From: a virus
Virus record (IMG/VR): IMGVR_UViG_3300043777_000365
Span: 22,754 to 86,753 of that record
DNA: 64,000 nt
Reading direction: 5' to 3' (one strand)
Shown here in pieces: positions 37,106-44,227 of this stretch. The notes beneath the pieces are model-generated. The model was not told where the DNA came from. It did not search any database and was given only the letters and a program-made list of their open reading frames with translations. A program made the position numbers and the translations under genes. How positions within the stretch are numbered: the stretch's first letter is position 1; every line of letters begins with the position of its first letter.

Positions 37106-37795
37106 CTAGGGGAGAACAAAGTAGAGGATGTCGATGGTGACCGAGCCCGCGGTGGCCGCGTTAACGTTCGCGCTCGTCGACGTGAAGAGCACCGTCACCT
37201 GCGTGGACGCCGAGTAGAGCGGCTGCGGGTTGGTGCCCGAGGTGCCGGCCACGAGCCCGACCGCCGTGAAGACGGACTGGCTCGACACGATGTCGATGCT
37301 CGACACCCCGCCGACCCCGATGGTCATCGCGGTCAGGCCGCCGCCGGTGAAGGCCACCGTGCCGTTGATCTCCCTCGAGACCACGCGAGCGTTCGCCGGC
37401 AGGAGCAGCGAGCCCGTGATGCCGGTCGCCGTGCCGTTGGGGCTCAGCGTCTGGGTGGTCGCGGCCGACGTGAGCGCCGCGTTGGTGATGGTGGTCGTGG
37501 CCTTCTGGATGGTGCCGTAGACGTTCGGCGTGGCCCCGCCCAGCGTGCTGCCGTTGGTGGCGGCCTCGGCCGCCGCGAGCATGAGCGGGGCGAGGATGTC
37601 GCTCGGGACGCCGCGGCGCTTCATGAGCGTGATGTTCGCGGAGGCCGCCGCGACCACCGGGTCGGCCGCCGGCCAGAGCACCCCGCCGTTCGCCTGGATC
37701 TTGGGCGTCGAGTAGATGGCGTCGTTGATCTGCTTGCCGGCGCGCAGGAGGTAGACGCCGTACTGCGTGTCGTTGAGGAGGTACCAGAGGGCCAT
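37106..37795 (-). CDS. Virion structural protein, unknown (229 aa)
   Basis: ATG at 37795 (MALWYLLNDTQYGVYLLRAG). The helix/strand N-terminal part contains NITLMKRRGVPSDILAPLML, and the C-terminal half is strongly beta (SREINGTVAFTGGGLTAMTI, TQVTVLFTSTSANVNAATAG). Part of the head operon between MuF-side genes and capsid. A head-shell or head-fibre role is inferred. Confidence 0.55.
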   Translation of the reverse strand: MALWYLLNDTQYGVYLLRAGKQINDAIYSTPKIQANGGVLWPAADPVVAAASANITLMKRRGVPSDILAPLMLAAAEAATNGSTLGGATPNVYGTIQKATTTITNAALTSAATTQTLSPNGTATGITGSLLLPANARVVSREINGTVAFTGGGLTAMTIGVGGVSSIDIVSSQSVFTAVGLVAGTSGTNPQPLYSASTQVTVLFTSTSANVNAATAGSVTIDILYFVLP

Positions 37796-37868
37796 GGGGG
37801 TCCGAATCCTTCGCCGGGCTTGGTGTGTTGCCGGCCGCACTTGCAGCGTGGACGTGACCCCTAGACCG

Positions 37869-38225
37869 CTACGCGCTTCCCTCGTCCTCCGCAAGGCCGG
37901 GGTTGGAAACCCGGGTTTCCAACCTGGCCCGGTTCGCCCCGCGCACCTCCTCGAGCAGCGCCCTCACCGACCGCGCGCGCCTGCGCCGCTTCACCACCGA
38001 CTTGGGCAGCTCCGGCTTGGCCGGCGGGGGCCGCTTGGCCTCCTTGAAGAACAACGACGCCGGGTACGGCACCACCGCCGCCTTGTGCGTCTCGTCCGAG
38101 GCCGACTCGAACCATCCCCCGTCGTGGCACCTGAGATGCCCTCCTCGGTTCACATGCTCGCGGTGGTGCCGCCTGCAGTGCCTGCAGAGCAGCATCGAGA
38201 GGGCGAACTCTTGGAGCCTGTTCAT
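37869..38225 (-). CDS. Small zinc-finger-like protein ending across a palindrome
   Basis: 118 aa, ATG at 38225 overlapping the upstream stop (ATGA). RLQEFALSMLLCRHCRRHHR and LRCHDGGWFES make a Cys/His cluster. A basic stretch follows (VVKRRRRARSVRALLEEVRG). The last 20 residues include the translated palindrome (LETRVSN), so copy 10 lies inside the gene. Possibly a DNA-binding accessory protein. Confidence 0.55.
   Translation of the reverse strand: MNRLQEFALSMLLCRHCRRHHREHVNRGGHLRCHDGGWFESASDETHKAAVVPYPASLFFKEAKRPPPAKPELPKSVVKRRRRARSVRALLEEVRGANRARLETRVSNPGLAEDEGSA
37903..37922. repeat. Dispersed 20-bp palindrome, copy 10
   Basis: Perfect copy within the 3' end of the 118-aa gene, 108 bases upstream of the 37795 start. 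Confidence 0.95.
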
Positions 38226-38407
38226 GTCCCGCTAAACTTTACAGCCCCCCGCGACCTGGCGAGGTCGCCGCGGATGGCCTTCTCGCGCTTGCTCAGCTCC
38301 ACGAGCTCCCTCCGGACGCACACGTCTTGGTACTGGGAGAGCTGGGACCGGAGCAGCTTGGTCAGCTTCTCCTTCATCGACGCGATGCGATCGTCCTCGG
38401 TGGTCAT
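38222..38407 (-). CDS. Small helical protein (61 aa)
   Basis: ATG at 38407 overlaps the upstream stop (ATGA). MTTEDDRIASMKEKLTKLLR, SQYQDVCVRRELVELSKREK: almost entirely charged helix. Coupled to both neighbours. Unknown. Confidence 0.6.
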   Translation of the reverse strand: MTTEDDRIASMKEKLTKLLRSQLSQYQDVCVRRELVELSKREKAIRGDLARSRGAVKFSGT

Positions 38408-38745
38408 CGACGGGGACCGTGCTCGAGGACGACGACGGCCTCGCCCACGTCGAGCGAGGCCCACTGCTTGAACGCCTTGCGCACGACGACCCACCGGTGC
38501 GCGGCCTCCTCGGCGTGCTTGGCGACCCAGCGCGCGTGGGCCATGGCGGCGTGCGCGTCGGGCTCGGACAGGGCCAGCAAGCAATGATCGAGGAGCTCCC
38601 GGCGCATCCGCTCCGCCTCCTCCACCTCGCGGCGGGCCCAGCCTTCCGGCATCGCCCGCTTGAACCTGGACCACGCGTCGTGCTCGGCGTTCGCCATCAG
38701 CTGCAGCGCCAGCGCCTGGTAGCCCGCGTCCCCGTGCTCTCCCAT
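38404..38745 (-). CDS. Unknown helical protein (113 aa)
   Basis: ATG at 38745, CATGAT (38753-38758) seven bases upstream, palindrome copy 11 beyond it. ALALQLMANAEHDAWSRFKR, VEEAERMRRELLDHCLLALS and VAKHAEEAAHRWVVVRKAFK form several amphipathic helices. First of a three-gene coupled unit. Function unknown. Confidence 0.6.
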   Translation of the reverse strand: MGEHGDAGYQALALQLMANAEHDAWSRFKRAMPEGWARREVEEAERMRRELLDHCLLALSEPDAHAAMAHARWVAKHAEEAAHRWVVVRKAFKQWASLDVGEAVVVLEHGPRR

Positions 38746-38773
38746 GCCCCCCATCATGCCGCCCGCCCAGGGT

Positions 38774-38793
38774 TTGGAAACCCGGGTTTCCAA
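38774..38793. repeat. Dispersed 20-bp palindrome, copy 11
   Basis: Perfect copy between the MuF stop and the CATGAT box of the 38745 gene. Confidence 0.95.
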
Positions 38794-38798
38794 ACCCT

Positions 38799-39797
38799 TC
38801 ACCCGAAGCGGCTCGCCGGGATGGTCGACATCACTCGGGGCCTGCCGGGGAACTTCTTCAGCCCGTCGCGGACGGCGCGCGCGTGCACCTCGCCGGTGCC
38901 CTTGGGCCGAAGCTGCTGCGGGACGGGCCACGAGAGCCGGTGCGCCACGACGATCTCGCGATCGTTCGGCCTGTTCGGGGGGGTGAGGAAGAGCTCGTGC
39001 TCGCCGTCGTAGGTCACGTACTCGAACGGCTCGGAGACGCGCCGCACCTCGCCGTGCACGTTGTAGCTATCCCAAGATGTGCGGTCGTCGAACGTCGCGC
39101 TGACGATGCGCACGACGTCGCCGAGCTCTCGCTGCGCCGCCTTGTGCGTCTCGTGGGCGGCGCGGTTGCTGGCCCCGTGCAGCTCGGTCCTCGCGATCCG
39201 CTCGGCCCACGAGGCAGGCGCACCCTGGAGGAACGGGCTGGCCTCGATGAGCTCGCCCCTCACCTCCGCGGTCGACTTGCCCTGCGCCACCCCCTGCTGG
39301 AGGACCCGCTCGAACTCGCCGACGGTGGCCTCGCCGTAGCGGGCCAGCACCCCGGGATCCCCCTGCGTCCCCAGCCGCCTCAGCAAGCTCGCCTTGGCCC
39401 CTTGGGCGGCCGCGTCGAGCATCATCGCCTCGTTCAGGGCCAGCGGGCTCGAGCCCACCCCGCGGAAGGCCTGCTCGGCGGCCTTGAGGTAGCCCAGGGC
39501 CCCCTCGCCGGCCTTGTGGGCCACCTCCCCCGCCCGATCGGAGAGGACGTCCCTCAGGTCGTCCTCGAGCCCGCGCACCACCTCCCGCACCTGGGCGAGT
39601 GAGGCGCGCATCCTCGCCTCGGTGAAGGTCTCGGCCCTCTTGCCGCGCAGCCCCTCGGCCTGGTGCAGGCGCCGGGCGAGCTCGCCCTCGGACTGGCGGA
39701 GCACCCGGAGGAGCGCGCGCCGGCCGGTGGAGGAGGCGACGTCGAGCGCCTGCTGGCGGTTGGCGGCGAGCGCGTCGCGGATGCGGTCGATGGGCAC
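38799..39797 (-). CDS. MuF-like head morphogenesis protein
   Basis: 332 aa from GTG 39797 (MPIDRIRDALAANRQQALDV). TAACCT (39805-39810) lies seven bases upstream and includes the TAA of the preceding small gene. The N-terminal two-thirds are long helices. The MuF signature SWAERIARTELHGASNRAAH lies near residue 210, followed by a beta-rich C-terminal domain (DDRTSWDSYNVHGEVRRVSE, DREIVVAHRLSWPVPQQLRP). Such proteins follow the portal and help head assembly or are ejected. Here a small-gene block separates it from portal. Confidence 0.8.
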   Translation of the reverse strand: MPIDRIRDALAANRQQALDVASSTGRRALLRVLRQSEGELARRLHQAEGLRGKRAETFTEARMRASLAQVREVVRGLEDDLRDVLSDRAGEVAHKAGEGALGYLKAAEQAFRGVGSSPLALNEAMMLDAAAQGAKASLLRRLGTQGDPGVLARYGEATVGEFERVLQQGVAQGKSTAEVRGELIEASPFLQGAPASWAERIARTELHGASNRAAHETHKAAQRELGDVVRIVSATFDDRTSWDSYNVHGEVRRVSEPFEYVTYDGEHELFLTPPNRPNDREIVVAHRLSWPVPQQLRPKGTGEVHARAVRDGLKKFPGRPRVMSTIPASRFG

Positions 39798-39807
39798 GGT
39801 GGGGAGG

Positions 39808-39915
39808 TTACTCCCACTCGTAGTAGGGCCACGTCGCCAGCCCGAACCGCACCGCACGGCGCCAGGCATCGAGCTCGCCCTCTAGCTGTACGATCCGCGC
39901 CTTCAATCGCTTCAC
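39808..39915 (-). CDS. Small leucine-zipper-like protein (35 aa)
   Basis: GTG at 39915 overlapping the micro-ORF stop upstream (GTGA). MKRLKARIVQLEGELDAWRR is followed by VRFGLATWPYYEWE. Its TAA stop forms the start of the MuF -10 box. Good coding look for its size. Confidence 0.5.
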   Translation of the reverse strand: MKRLKARIVQLEGELDAWRRAVRFGLATWPYYEWE

Positions 39916-39932
39916 GCACACGAATCACTCAT
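39912..39932 (-). CDS. Micro-ORF (6 aa) coupling two genes
   Basis: MSDSCA with an upstream GGAG about nine bases away. It overlaps the ORF before it by ATGA and the ORF after it by GTGA. Perhaps only a translational bridge. Confidence 0.25.
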   Translation of the reverse strand: MSDSCA

Positions 39933-39976
39933 CGGCTGATCTCCTTCGTTTGGGCCTGAATCGCGCGCACGGTCAC
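39929..39976 (-). CDS. Micro-ORF (15 aa) in coupling chain
   Basis: GTG at 39976 overlaps the stop of the 90-aa gene (GTGA). The frame begins MTVRAI, like the micro-ORF at 40242-40277, because both lie on a 22-bp direct repeat. Its stop overlaps the next ATG (ATGA). Confidence 0.3.
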   Translation of the reverse strand: MTVRAIQAQTKEISR

Positions 39977-39980
39977 GCGC
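39959..39980. repeat. 22-bp direct repeat, copy A
   Basis: Identical to 40260-40281, both at the 3' ends of small genes with the stop codon inside the repeat. Contains inverted GCGCG and CGCGC ends around ACGGTCA. Confidence 0.85.
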
Positions 39981-40245
39981 CGGCTTTCGATTCTGCACAC
40001 GCAGGCACGTACGCCTCGCACGCGCATCGAGCGCATGCGTGAGGTGGGAAGCGATAGTGCTTGTGCGGTGTCGCAGCTCGCGGGTCAGACGCATTCCCCT
40101 GACATACGCATCTGTCGGGATGCTCGGCTGCACTCCGGTAGTTCCATGACAAGCACCCCGTGGTGTCATTGAAACGTTCACTCCGCTCCCATATCGGAGT
40201 CGGTCGGAAGATGCGCTCCCATCCCTCACGGTATGCCTGCGTCAC
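39973..40245 (-). CDS. Small Cys-rich protein (90 aa)
   Basis: GTG at 40245 with GAGGAGG six bases upstream; it overlaps the preceding micro-ORF by GTGA. MTQAYREGWERIFRPTPIWE precedes GCLSWNYRSAAEHPDRCVCQ and a Cys cluster (HACARCACEAYVPAC). Lower GC than the flanking virion genes. Possibly metal-binding; unknown. Confidence 0.6.
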   Translation of the reverse strand: MTQAYREGWERIFRPTPIWERSERFNDTTGCLSWNYRSAAEHPDRCVCQGNASDPRAATPHKHYRFPPHACARCACEAYVPACAESKAGA

Positions 40246-40277
40246 TTCGTCCTCCTCTCAATCGCGCGCACGGTCAC
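40242..40277 (-). CDS. Micro-ORF (11 aa) in coupling chain
   Basis: MTVRAIERRTK from GTG 40277, overlapping the stop before (GTGA) and the start after (GTGA). It carries the AGGAGG ribosome site of the next gene within its own codons. Confidence 0.3.
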   Translation of the reverse strand: MTVRAIERRTK

Positions 40278-40281
40278 GCGC
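40260..40281. repeat. 22-bp direct repeat, copy B
   Basis: Second copy of the repeat at 39959-39980, 301 bases away. Confidence 0.85.
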
Positions 40282-40528
40282 TCTTGTCCGAGATCCATCG
40301 TCCTCGCTTCTCGTCGATTCGAGGCTGCATGAGGTAGCGCAACGCCTCCGCGACGGTGCGCATGTCCTCGTCGAGGTCCCGGCGACGGAGGACTCGGCCG
40401 GCAGCTTCGTAGAGAGGTCGATTGGCGCGTTGCCGTTGCACCGCATAGCACCAGTGGCACCCGCCCTGGCATCCGGGGAAGTCGCAGAACTTTCGTGGGT
40501 TCCCCTTAGCTGCCCTTACCGCTGCCAT
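40274..40528 (-). CDS. Small Cys-rich protein (84 aa)
   Basis: ATG at 40528 with AAGG six to eight bases upstream. MAAVRAAKGNPRKFCDFPGC, then QGGCHWCYAVQRQRANRPLY and a helical part (DEDMRTVAEALRYLMQPRID). CxxxC and CxxC pairs suggest zinc. Member of the operator-controlled small-gene block. Confidence 0.6.
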   Translation of the reverse strand: MAAVRAAKGNPRKFCDFPGCQGGCHWCYAVQRQRANRPLYEAAGRVLRRRDLDEDMRTVAEALRYLMQPRIDEKRGRWISDKSA

Positions 40529-40561
40529 GTCTCGCCTTCCTTCGCGCGCATTTTCGGTGAC

Positions 40562-40744
40562 CTACTTACCGTCGCTTCCGAGCCTCGCCCGGCGAATGAG
40601 TTGCTCGACGGCGCCGCTCCGAGACTGTCCGCGCTCATACGCAATTGCGTCGAGGCGGGCGAGCGCTTCGGGCGAGAGGGTAAGCGTCACCATGGGGCGC
40701 TTGCGGCGGTCGTTCGTGTAGGTGGGATCGGGGGCCCGGCTCAC
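40562..40744 (-). CDS. Ribbon-helix-helix (CopG/Arc-like) DNA-binding protein
   Basis: 60 aa, GTG at 40744 overlapping the ParB-like stop (GTGA). Residues about 18-58 match an RHH fold: PMVTLTLSPEALARLDAIAY, then ERGQSRSGAVEQLIRRARLG. RHH dimers bind palindromes, and two CTGTACGTACAG sites lie in front of the operon, so this is the likely autoregulator. It could alternatively be an antitoxin or partition-site binder. Confidence 0.8.
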   Translation of the reverse strand: MSRAPDPTYTNDRRKRPMVTLTLSPEALARLDAIAYERGQSRSGAVEQLIRRARLGSDGK

Positions 40745-41055
40745 ACCTCTACCTCGTAGGTTTTGCCTTCGGCGCCGCGCAGGTACGTCTCTATCTCCTC
40801 GTCCACCTCACGTCCGGCAAAGGCTCCCTCGTTGAGATCGCTGTCGTCTGGGATCCGGTCGACAAGCTCGATCTCGACGGCCAGGCCGAGCGCGTCGGCG
40901 GCGGCCATTCGGTGGACGCCTTCGACCGCGATCAGGTCGCCGCACGACTCGTACACTCGGATGACCGGGGCTCCCCGCCCGCGCATCTCGCCGATCACTT
41001 CGGCGAGATGCGCTGGGTCGGGCCGGTGAAGCGTCGTAACGTAGCGCGTTGCCAT
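40741..41055 (-). CDS. ParB/Srx-like small nuclease-domain protein
   Basis: 104 aa, ATG at 41055 with GGAGG seven bases upstream. TTLHRPDPAHLAEVIGEMRG, VIRVYESCGDLIAVEGVHRM and AAADALGLAVEIELVDRIPD match the ParB N-terminal core, with the G-x-HR motif as EGVHRM. It is shorter than partition ParB and has no HTH. With the RHH protein it forms a small regulated pair under its own sigma70-type promoter. Confidence 0.7.
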   Translation of the reverse strand: MATRYVTTLHRPDPAHLAEVIGEMRGRGAPVIRVYESCGDLIAVEGVHRMAAADALGLAVEIELVDRIPDDSDLNEGAFAGREVDEEIETYLRGAEGKTYEVEV

Positions 41056-41174
41056 AACCTTACCTCCAGAAGTAACTATACGTGCTCTGTACGTACAGCG
41101 CAAGGGGTCCGATGTCGATTCTTGAAAGTACAGCCAGACTGTACGTACAGGGCGAAGCGCGCAAAACCGGGTGT
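41056..41174 (-). promoter_or_regulatory. Promoter with two CTGTACGTACAG operators
   Basis: Minus-strand promoter TTGCGC (41098-41103), 17 bases, TATAGT (41075-41080), then GGAGG and ATG 41055. Perfect 12-base palindromes lie at 41087-41098 (in the spacer) and 41139-41150, 52 bases apart centre to centre, about five helical turns. A further GTACAG half lies between them. This is the most standard promoter in the window. Confidence 0.75.
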
Positions 41175-41528
41175 TTACTTCCGCTGGTTATGGCTCTCGT
41201 GCCAGAGACTCGGAGAGCCGTCCGAGCCCCGCATGACGTCGATGACGGCAGGGTCGTCCTTCCGGTGCGGGCCTGCGTCGGCGTCCCCATTACCCTCCCG
41301 CTCGCGGTAGCGGTCGAAGTCGTCCGCCAGGTCGAAGAGACTGGTCACGTAGTCCTTGTCGAGTCCGTTTCGCCCGCACCAATCGGCATAGGCTCGGAGC
41401 GCGTGAGGCGTCCCGGGGTCGCGGGCGCCGAGCACGAAGTGTGGCCAGCACGGGATCGACCCATCACGCCTCACGACAAGAAACTTACCCTCACGCACTT
41501 CACCATCAGTCTTCGCCCAAACTTTCAT
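41175..41528 (-). CDS. Unknown small protein (117 aa)
   Basis: ATG at 41528 with GAGGAG seven bases upstream. MKVWAKTDGEVREGKFLVVR, SIPCWPHFVLGARDPGTPHA and a charged helical C-terminus (VTSLFDLADDFDRYRERE). The longer frame upstream runs through the palindrome and is not believed. Unknown. Confidence 0.65.
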   Translation of the reverse strand: MKVWAKTDGEVREGKFLVVRRDGSIPCWPHFVLGARDPGTPHALRAYADWCGRNGLDKDYVTSLFDLADDFDRYREREGNGDADAGPHRKDDPAVIDVMRGSDGSPSLWHESHNQRK

Positions 41529-41571
41529 CGTTTTGCTCCTCGCGCGCAGAAGTGGGAACGCCACCTTGCAT
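41506..41571 (-). CDS. Possible leader peptide (21 aa)
   Basis: ATG at 41571 five bases after TATGAT (41577-41582), overlapping the start of the 117-aa gene in another frame. The codons hold the GAGGAG ribosome site of that gene, so translation could control it. Confidence 0.3.
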   Translation of the reverse strand: MQGGVPTSAREEQNDESLGED

Positions 41572-41590
41572 CCCCCATCATACCGCCAGG

Positions 41591-41785
41591 CTAGGTTGGA
41601 AACCCGGGTTTCCAACCCCGGTCGACCTTCCTCCGCGACACGCGCTCCGCGTGCTCGCAGAAGGAACAGCAGCAGATCCCGCCCAGCGCGGCCCGGTGCG
41701 CCGCGTACACGAACAACAGGTGCTCCAGGTTGAGCGGCCACCTACGGGCCGGCTTCGCTGAACGACCCGCCGGCTCCCGACGCAT
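41591..41785 (-). CDS. Small Cys-rich protein ending in a palindrome
   Basis: 64 aa from ATG 41785, starting inside the portal 3' end. NLEHLLFVYAAHRAALGGIC and CSFCEHAERVSRR look coding, and it ends WKPGFPT read from palindrome copy 12. The start is uncertain. Confidence 0.4.
   Translation of the reverse strand: MRREPAGRSAKPARRWPLNLEHLLFVYAAHRAALGGICCCSFCEHAERVSRRKVDRGWKPGFPT
41596..41615. repeat. Dispersed 20-bp palindrome, copy 12
   Basis: Perfect copy, 13 bases upstream of a TATGAT box on the minus strand and inside the last codons of the 64-aa frame. Confidence 0.95.
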
Positions 41786-43502
41786 CCCCGCCTCCTCCCG
41801 GCGCGCCGCCCTTGCCCGGCGCCCCCGCCGACCCGGCGACCACGACCGCCACCCCGTCCGTCGGGTCCACCGTCGCCTGCACCTGCCTGCCCCCGGCGTC
41901 CGCGTCCTCGAAGAGCGAGGCCTTCTCCGCGCGCTGCTGCGCCTGCTCCTGCGAGTAGCGCCTCCACTCCTCCTCAGGGTCCTTGCCCAGCACCACCGCC
42001 GCGTCCTCCACGGCCGTCTGCTTCGCGATGACGGCCGTGTTCCCGGCCGCCGCCCCGAGGCTCGCCAGCCCCTTCTGCCGGTCGTCCGGGGTCGTCTGGA
42101 AGTACGGGCCCCACACGTTCTCGTAGTCGCTGCTCGCCCCCGGCGAGCGCGGGGTCGGGTCCACCTTCCCCTGGACCACCCGCGGCGGCAGGTAGAGGAA
42201 CTGCCCGGTCCCGTCGGCCATCTTCCTCCGGGCGACCGTCATCATCTGGCTGATGAGCCGCCGCTTCGCCTCGCCGTACTGCTCGCGCAGCACGTCGCAC
42301 TTGGCCGTCATCGCCGAGTAGATGACCTTGAGCGCCACCGACGAGATGCCCTGGGCGGCGACCTCGTTCGGGTCGGTGAGCACGCACTGCCCCACGTCGA
42401 GCACGTTCTGCTTCTGCTGCTCGAAGAACTTCAGCCCGGCCTCGATGCTCGTGCCGGCGAGCTCCATGTAGTGCGCGTCGCCGCCCTCGCCGACGGTGAG
42501 GGCGTTCTCGCTCCCCTTCTTCACCGAGCCCATCTTCACGAGCACCGGGGCAACCTGGAGCACCAGCGTCGGGTCGAGGTTCAGCACGCAGCCCTTGGTG
42601 AGCACGGAGTTCAGCACGTCCAGCGTGTCGAAGTTCTCGTAGAGCCCGTCGTAGTCGGCCTCGCCGTCGACCTCGTCGGAGGGGAGGTTCTGGCACCACA
42701 CGAACGGGCAGAACCCGTTGTCGTGCCGGTCGCTGTGCTCCTCGTCGGGGACCCACACGGGCTCCACCTTCGGGTCGAACCGGACCGGGAGCATGGTCAC
42801 GTCCAGCTGCTCGTCCCAGTAGCGGTGGTGCCAGTAGTAGTTGCGGATGAACGCCCCCTTCTCCCCGTCCCACTCGTCCTTCGGGTACCGGTAGACCTCG
42901 CTCACCTCCGCCGGCACGAGCAGCTCGCGGTCGGCCCACCGGTGCACGAACAGGTGCTTGGCCGAGTGCACGTTCACCCGCGGGCGGCCGAGGTGGAAGC
43001 TCCAGGAGAAGCCCACCGTCCCGCAGGAGCCGCCCTCGCCGCGCGCCTGGATGAACCGCGCCTGGAGCGCCGCCGCCTTGTCGAGGGCGTTGGCGAAGTC
43101 CGCCGCGGCGTCGTCGCCCGGGGTCTCGACGCGCGGCCACCTCTGCTCGCCGATGAGCAGCGCGGTGAACGCGTTCACCATCAGCTTGGGCAGCCGGTAG
43201 GGCGAGCTCGGCTTGCGGAGCGACAGCGGCACGTAGGCCGCGCTCTTCTCCTGCGACAGGTACGGCATCGACGTCGGGGGCCCGGCCTTGGTCGCCCTCC
43301 CCTCGAAGTCGAACGTCTTCCCGTCGTGTTGGCTGCACTTGAAGTAGCTCGACTTGAAGCTCAGCTCCTTGTACCGGACCGAGTCGAGGATGCTCCGGGC
43401 GCTGAAGTTGTCGCCCAGCTTGACCGGGCCGACGCCGGCGCTGGGCTCGCGCGCGGAGGACGACGGGCTGAAGGAACCGGACAGCTGGATCGCGTCGGCC
43501 AT
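41742..43502 (-). CDS. Portal protein
   Basis: 586 aa, ATG at 43502. The order of helices and strands fits phage portals: SPYRLPKLMVNAFTALLIGE, FNVHSAKHLFVHRW-like wing strands, WCQNLPSDEVDGEADYDGLY, LNSVLTKGCVLNLDPTLVLQ, a stem-like EAGLKFFEQQKQNVLDVGQC, then ISSVALKVIYSAMTAKCDVL and a disordered Gly/Ala tail. It forms the dodecameric DNA channel. Separated from the large terminase by the fibre and lysis block, which is less usual. Confidence 0.8.
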   Translation of the reverse strand: MADAIQLSGSFSPSSSAREPSAGVGPVKLGDNFSARSILDSVRYKELSFKSSYFKCSQHDGKTFDFEGRATKAGPPTSMPYLSQEKSAAYVPLSLRKPSSPYRLPKLMVNAFTALLIGEQRWPRVETPGDDAAADFANALDKAAALQARFIQARGEGGSCGTVGFSWSFHLGRPRVNVHSAKHLFVHRWADRELLVPAEVSEVYRYPKDEWDGEKGAFIRNYYWHHRYWDEQLDVTMLPVRFDPKVEPVWVPDEEHSDRHDNGFCPFVWCQNLPSDEVDGEADYDGLYENFDTLDVLNSVLTKGCVLNLDPTLVLQVAPVLVKMGSVKKGSENALTVGEGGDAHYMELAGTSIEAGLKFFEQQKQNVLDVGQCVLTDPNEVAAQGISSVALKVIYSAMTAKCDVLREQYGEAKRRLISQMMTVARRKMADGTGQFLYLPPRVVQGKVDPTPRSPGASSDYENVWGPYFQTTPDDRQKGLASLGAAAGNTAVIAKQTAVEDAAVVLGKDPEEEWRRYSQEQAQQRAEKASLFEDADAGGRQVQATVDPTDGVAVVVAGSAGAPGKGGAPGGGGDASGAGGSFSEAGP

Positions 43503-43518
43503 GCTCGGCCCACCTTAG

Positions 43519-43537
43519 CGGAAACCCGGAGGTTCCG
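43519..43537. repeat. Dispersed palindrome, copy 13 (degenerate)
   Basis: CGGAAACCCGGAGGTTCCG retains GGAAACCCGG and GGTTCC with an altered right half. It lies 16 bases upstream of the portal start, next to a TAAGGT sequence. Confidence 0.55.
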
Positions 43538-43547
43538 GTCCGGCCCC

Positions 43548-44198
43548 TCAGCGCTCTGGGACGGAGAGGGCCGGCGGGGTCTTGCGCGCCTGGAAGAGGA
43601 GCATGTTGAGCACGAGCCCCGTCATTCCCACGGCGAGCGCGCACGCGACGCACACGAGGACGACCCCCAGCTTGGACAGCACCCACCTTTGCCGCTGAAG
43701 CGCCTGGACGGCCTCCTTGGCCGCGTCCCGCTCGGCGAGGAGCTTGTCGAGCTGGTGCTCCGGAAGCTTGAAGCTCCCGGTGTCGCCCCGCTTCAGGGAG
43801 GCCTTCACGTCCTCGGCCGGGCGAATCGAGTCGAAGACGACCTTGCGGGCGACGTTGAGCGGGACGACCTCTGGCGCCGGAGAAACCACCCGGTACTTGC
43901 CCGGCTCCCTCGTCTCGAGGATCGTCACCCGCGCGCTCACCCCCTTGATCTCCTCCTTGAGCTCGGTGCGCACCAGCTCGACGTCCCCCTTCAGCTCCGC
44001 CCGGAGCTCCACCATCGAACCCTTCACCTCGGTGAGCTCGAGGAAGATCGCGTCCATGCTCCTCTGGAGCGCCCGCTTGTGGTCAGGCTCCTCCCTGAGG
44101 AACGCGATGAGAAGCTCGTCTCGCTCTTCGTCTCGGGTCGAGGGCACGGGGGCGAATCTCCTTCGGGGCACAAGGTCTACGACGGGCGCGCAGCTCAT
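43548..44198 (-). CDS. Coiled-coil membrane protein (216 aa)
   Basis: ATG at 44198. Heptad-rich middle (FLELTEVKGSMVELRAELKG, VELVRTELKEEIKGVSARVT) and a C-terminal transmembrane segment (LGVVLVCVACALAVGMTGLV, about residues 178-200). This topology is seen in holin-associated and envelope-remodelling proteins. Located between the glycine-rich fibre and portal genes. Function inferred only. Confidence 0.6.
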   Translation of the reverse strand: MSCAPVVDLVPRRRFAPVPSTRDEERDELLIAFLREEPDHKRALQRSMDAIFLELTEVKGSMVELRAELKGDVELVRTELKEEIKGVSARVTILETREPGKYRVVSPAPEVVPLNVARKVVFDSIRPAEDVKASLKRGDTGSFKLPEHQLDKLLAERDAAKEAVQALQRQRWVLSKLGVVLVCVACALAVGMTGLVLNMLLFQARKTPPALSVPER

Positions 44199-44227
44199 CT
44201 AGTGGCATCCTCTCACGGAAGCGTGGC

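Noticed and set aside
38799-39869. Longer N-terminus for the MuF-like protein
   Set aside because: The extra 24 residues look non-coding, whereas TAACCT seven bases before GTG 39797 fits the leaderless pattern.
41175-41741. Extended frame of the 117-aa gene
   Set aside because: It would run through the palindrome with shadow-like sequence. ATG 41528 has a good GAGGAG.
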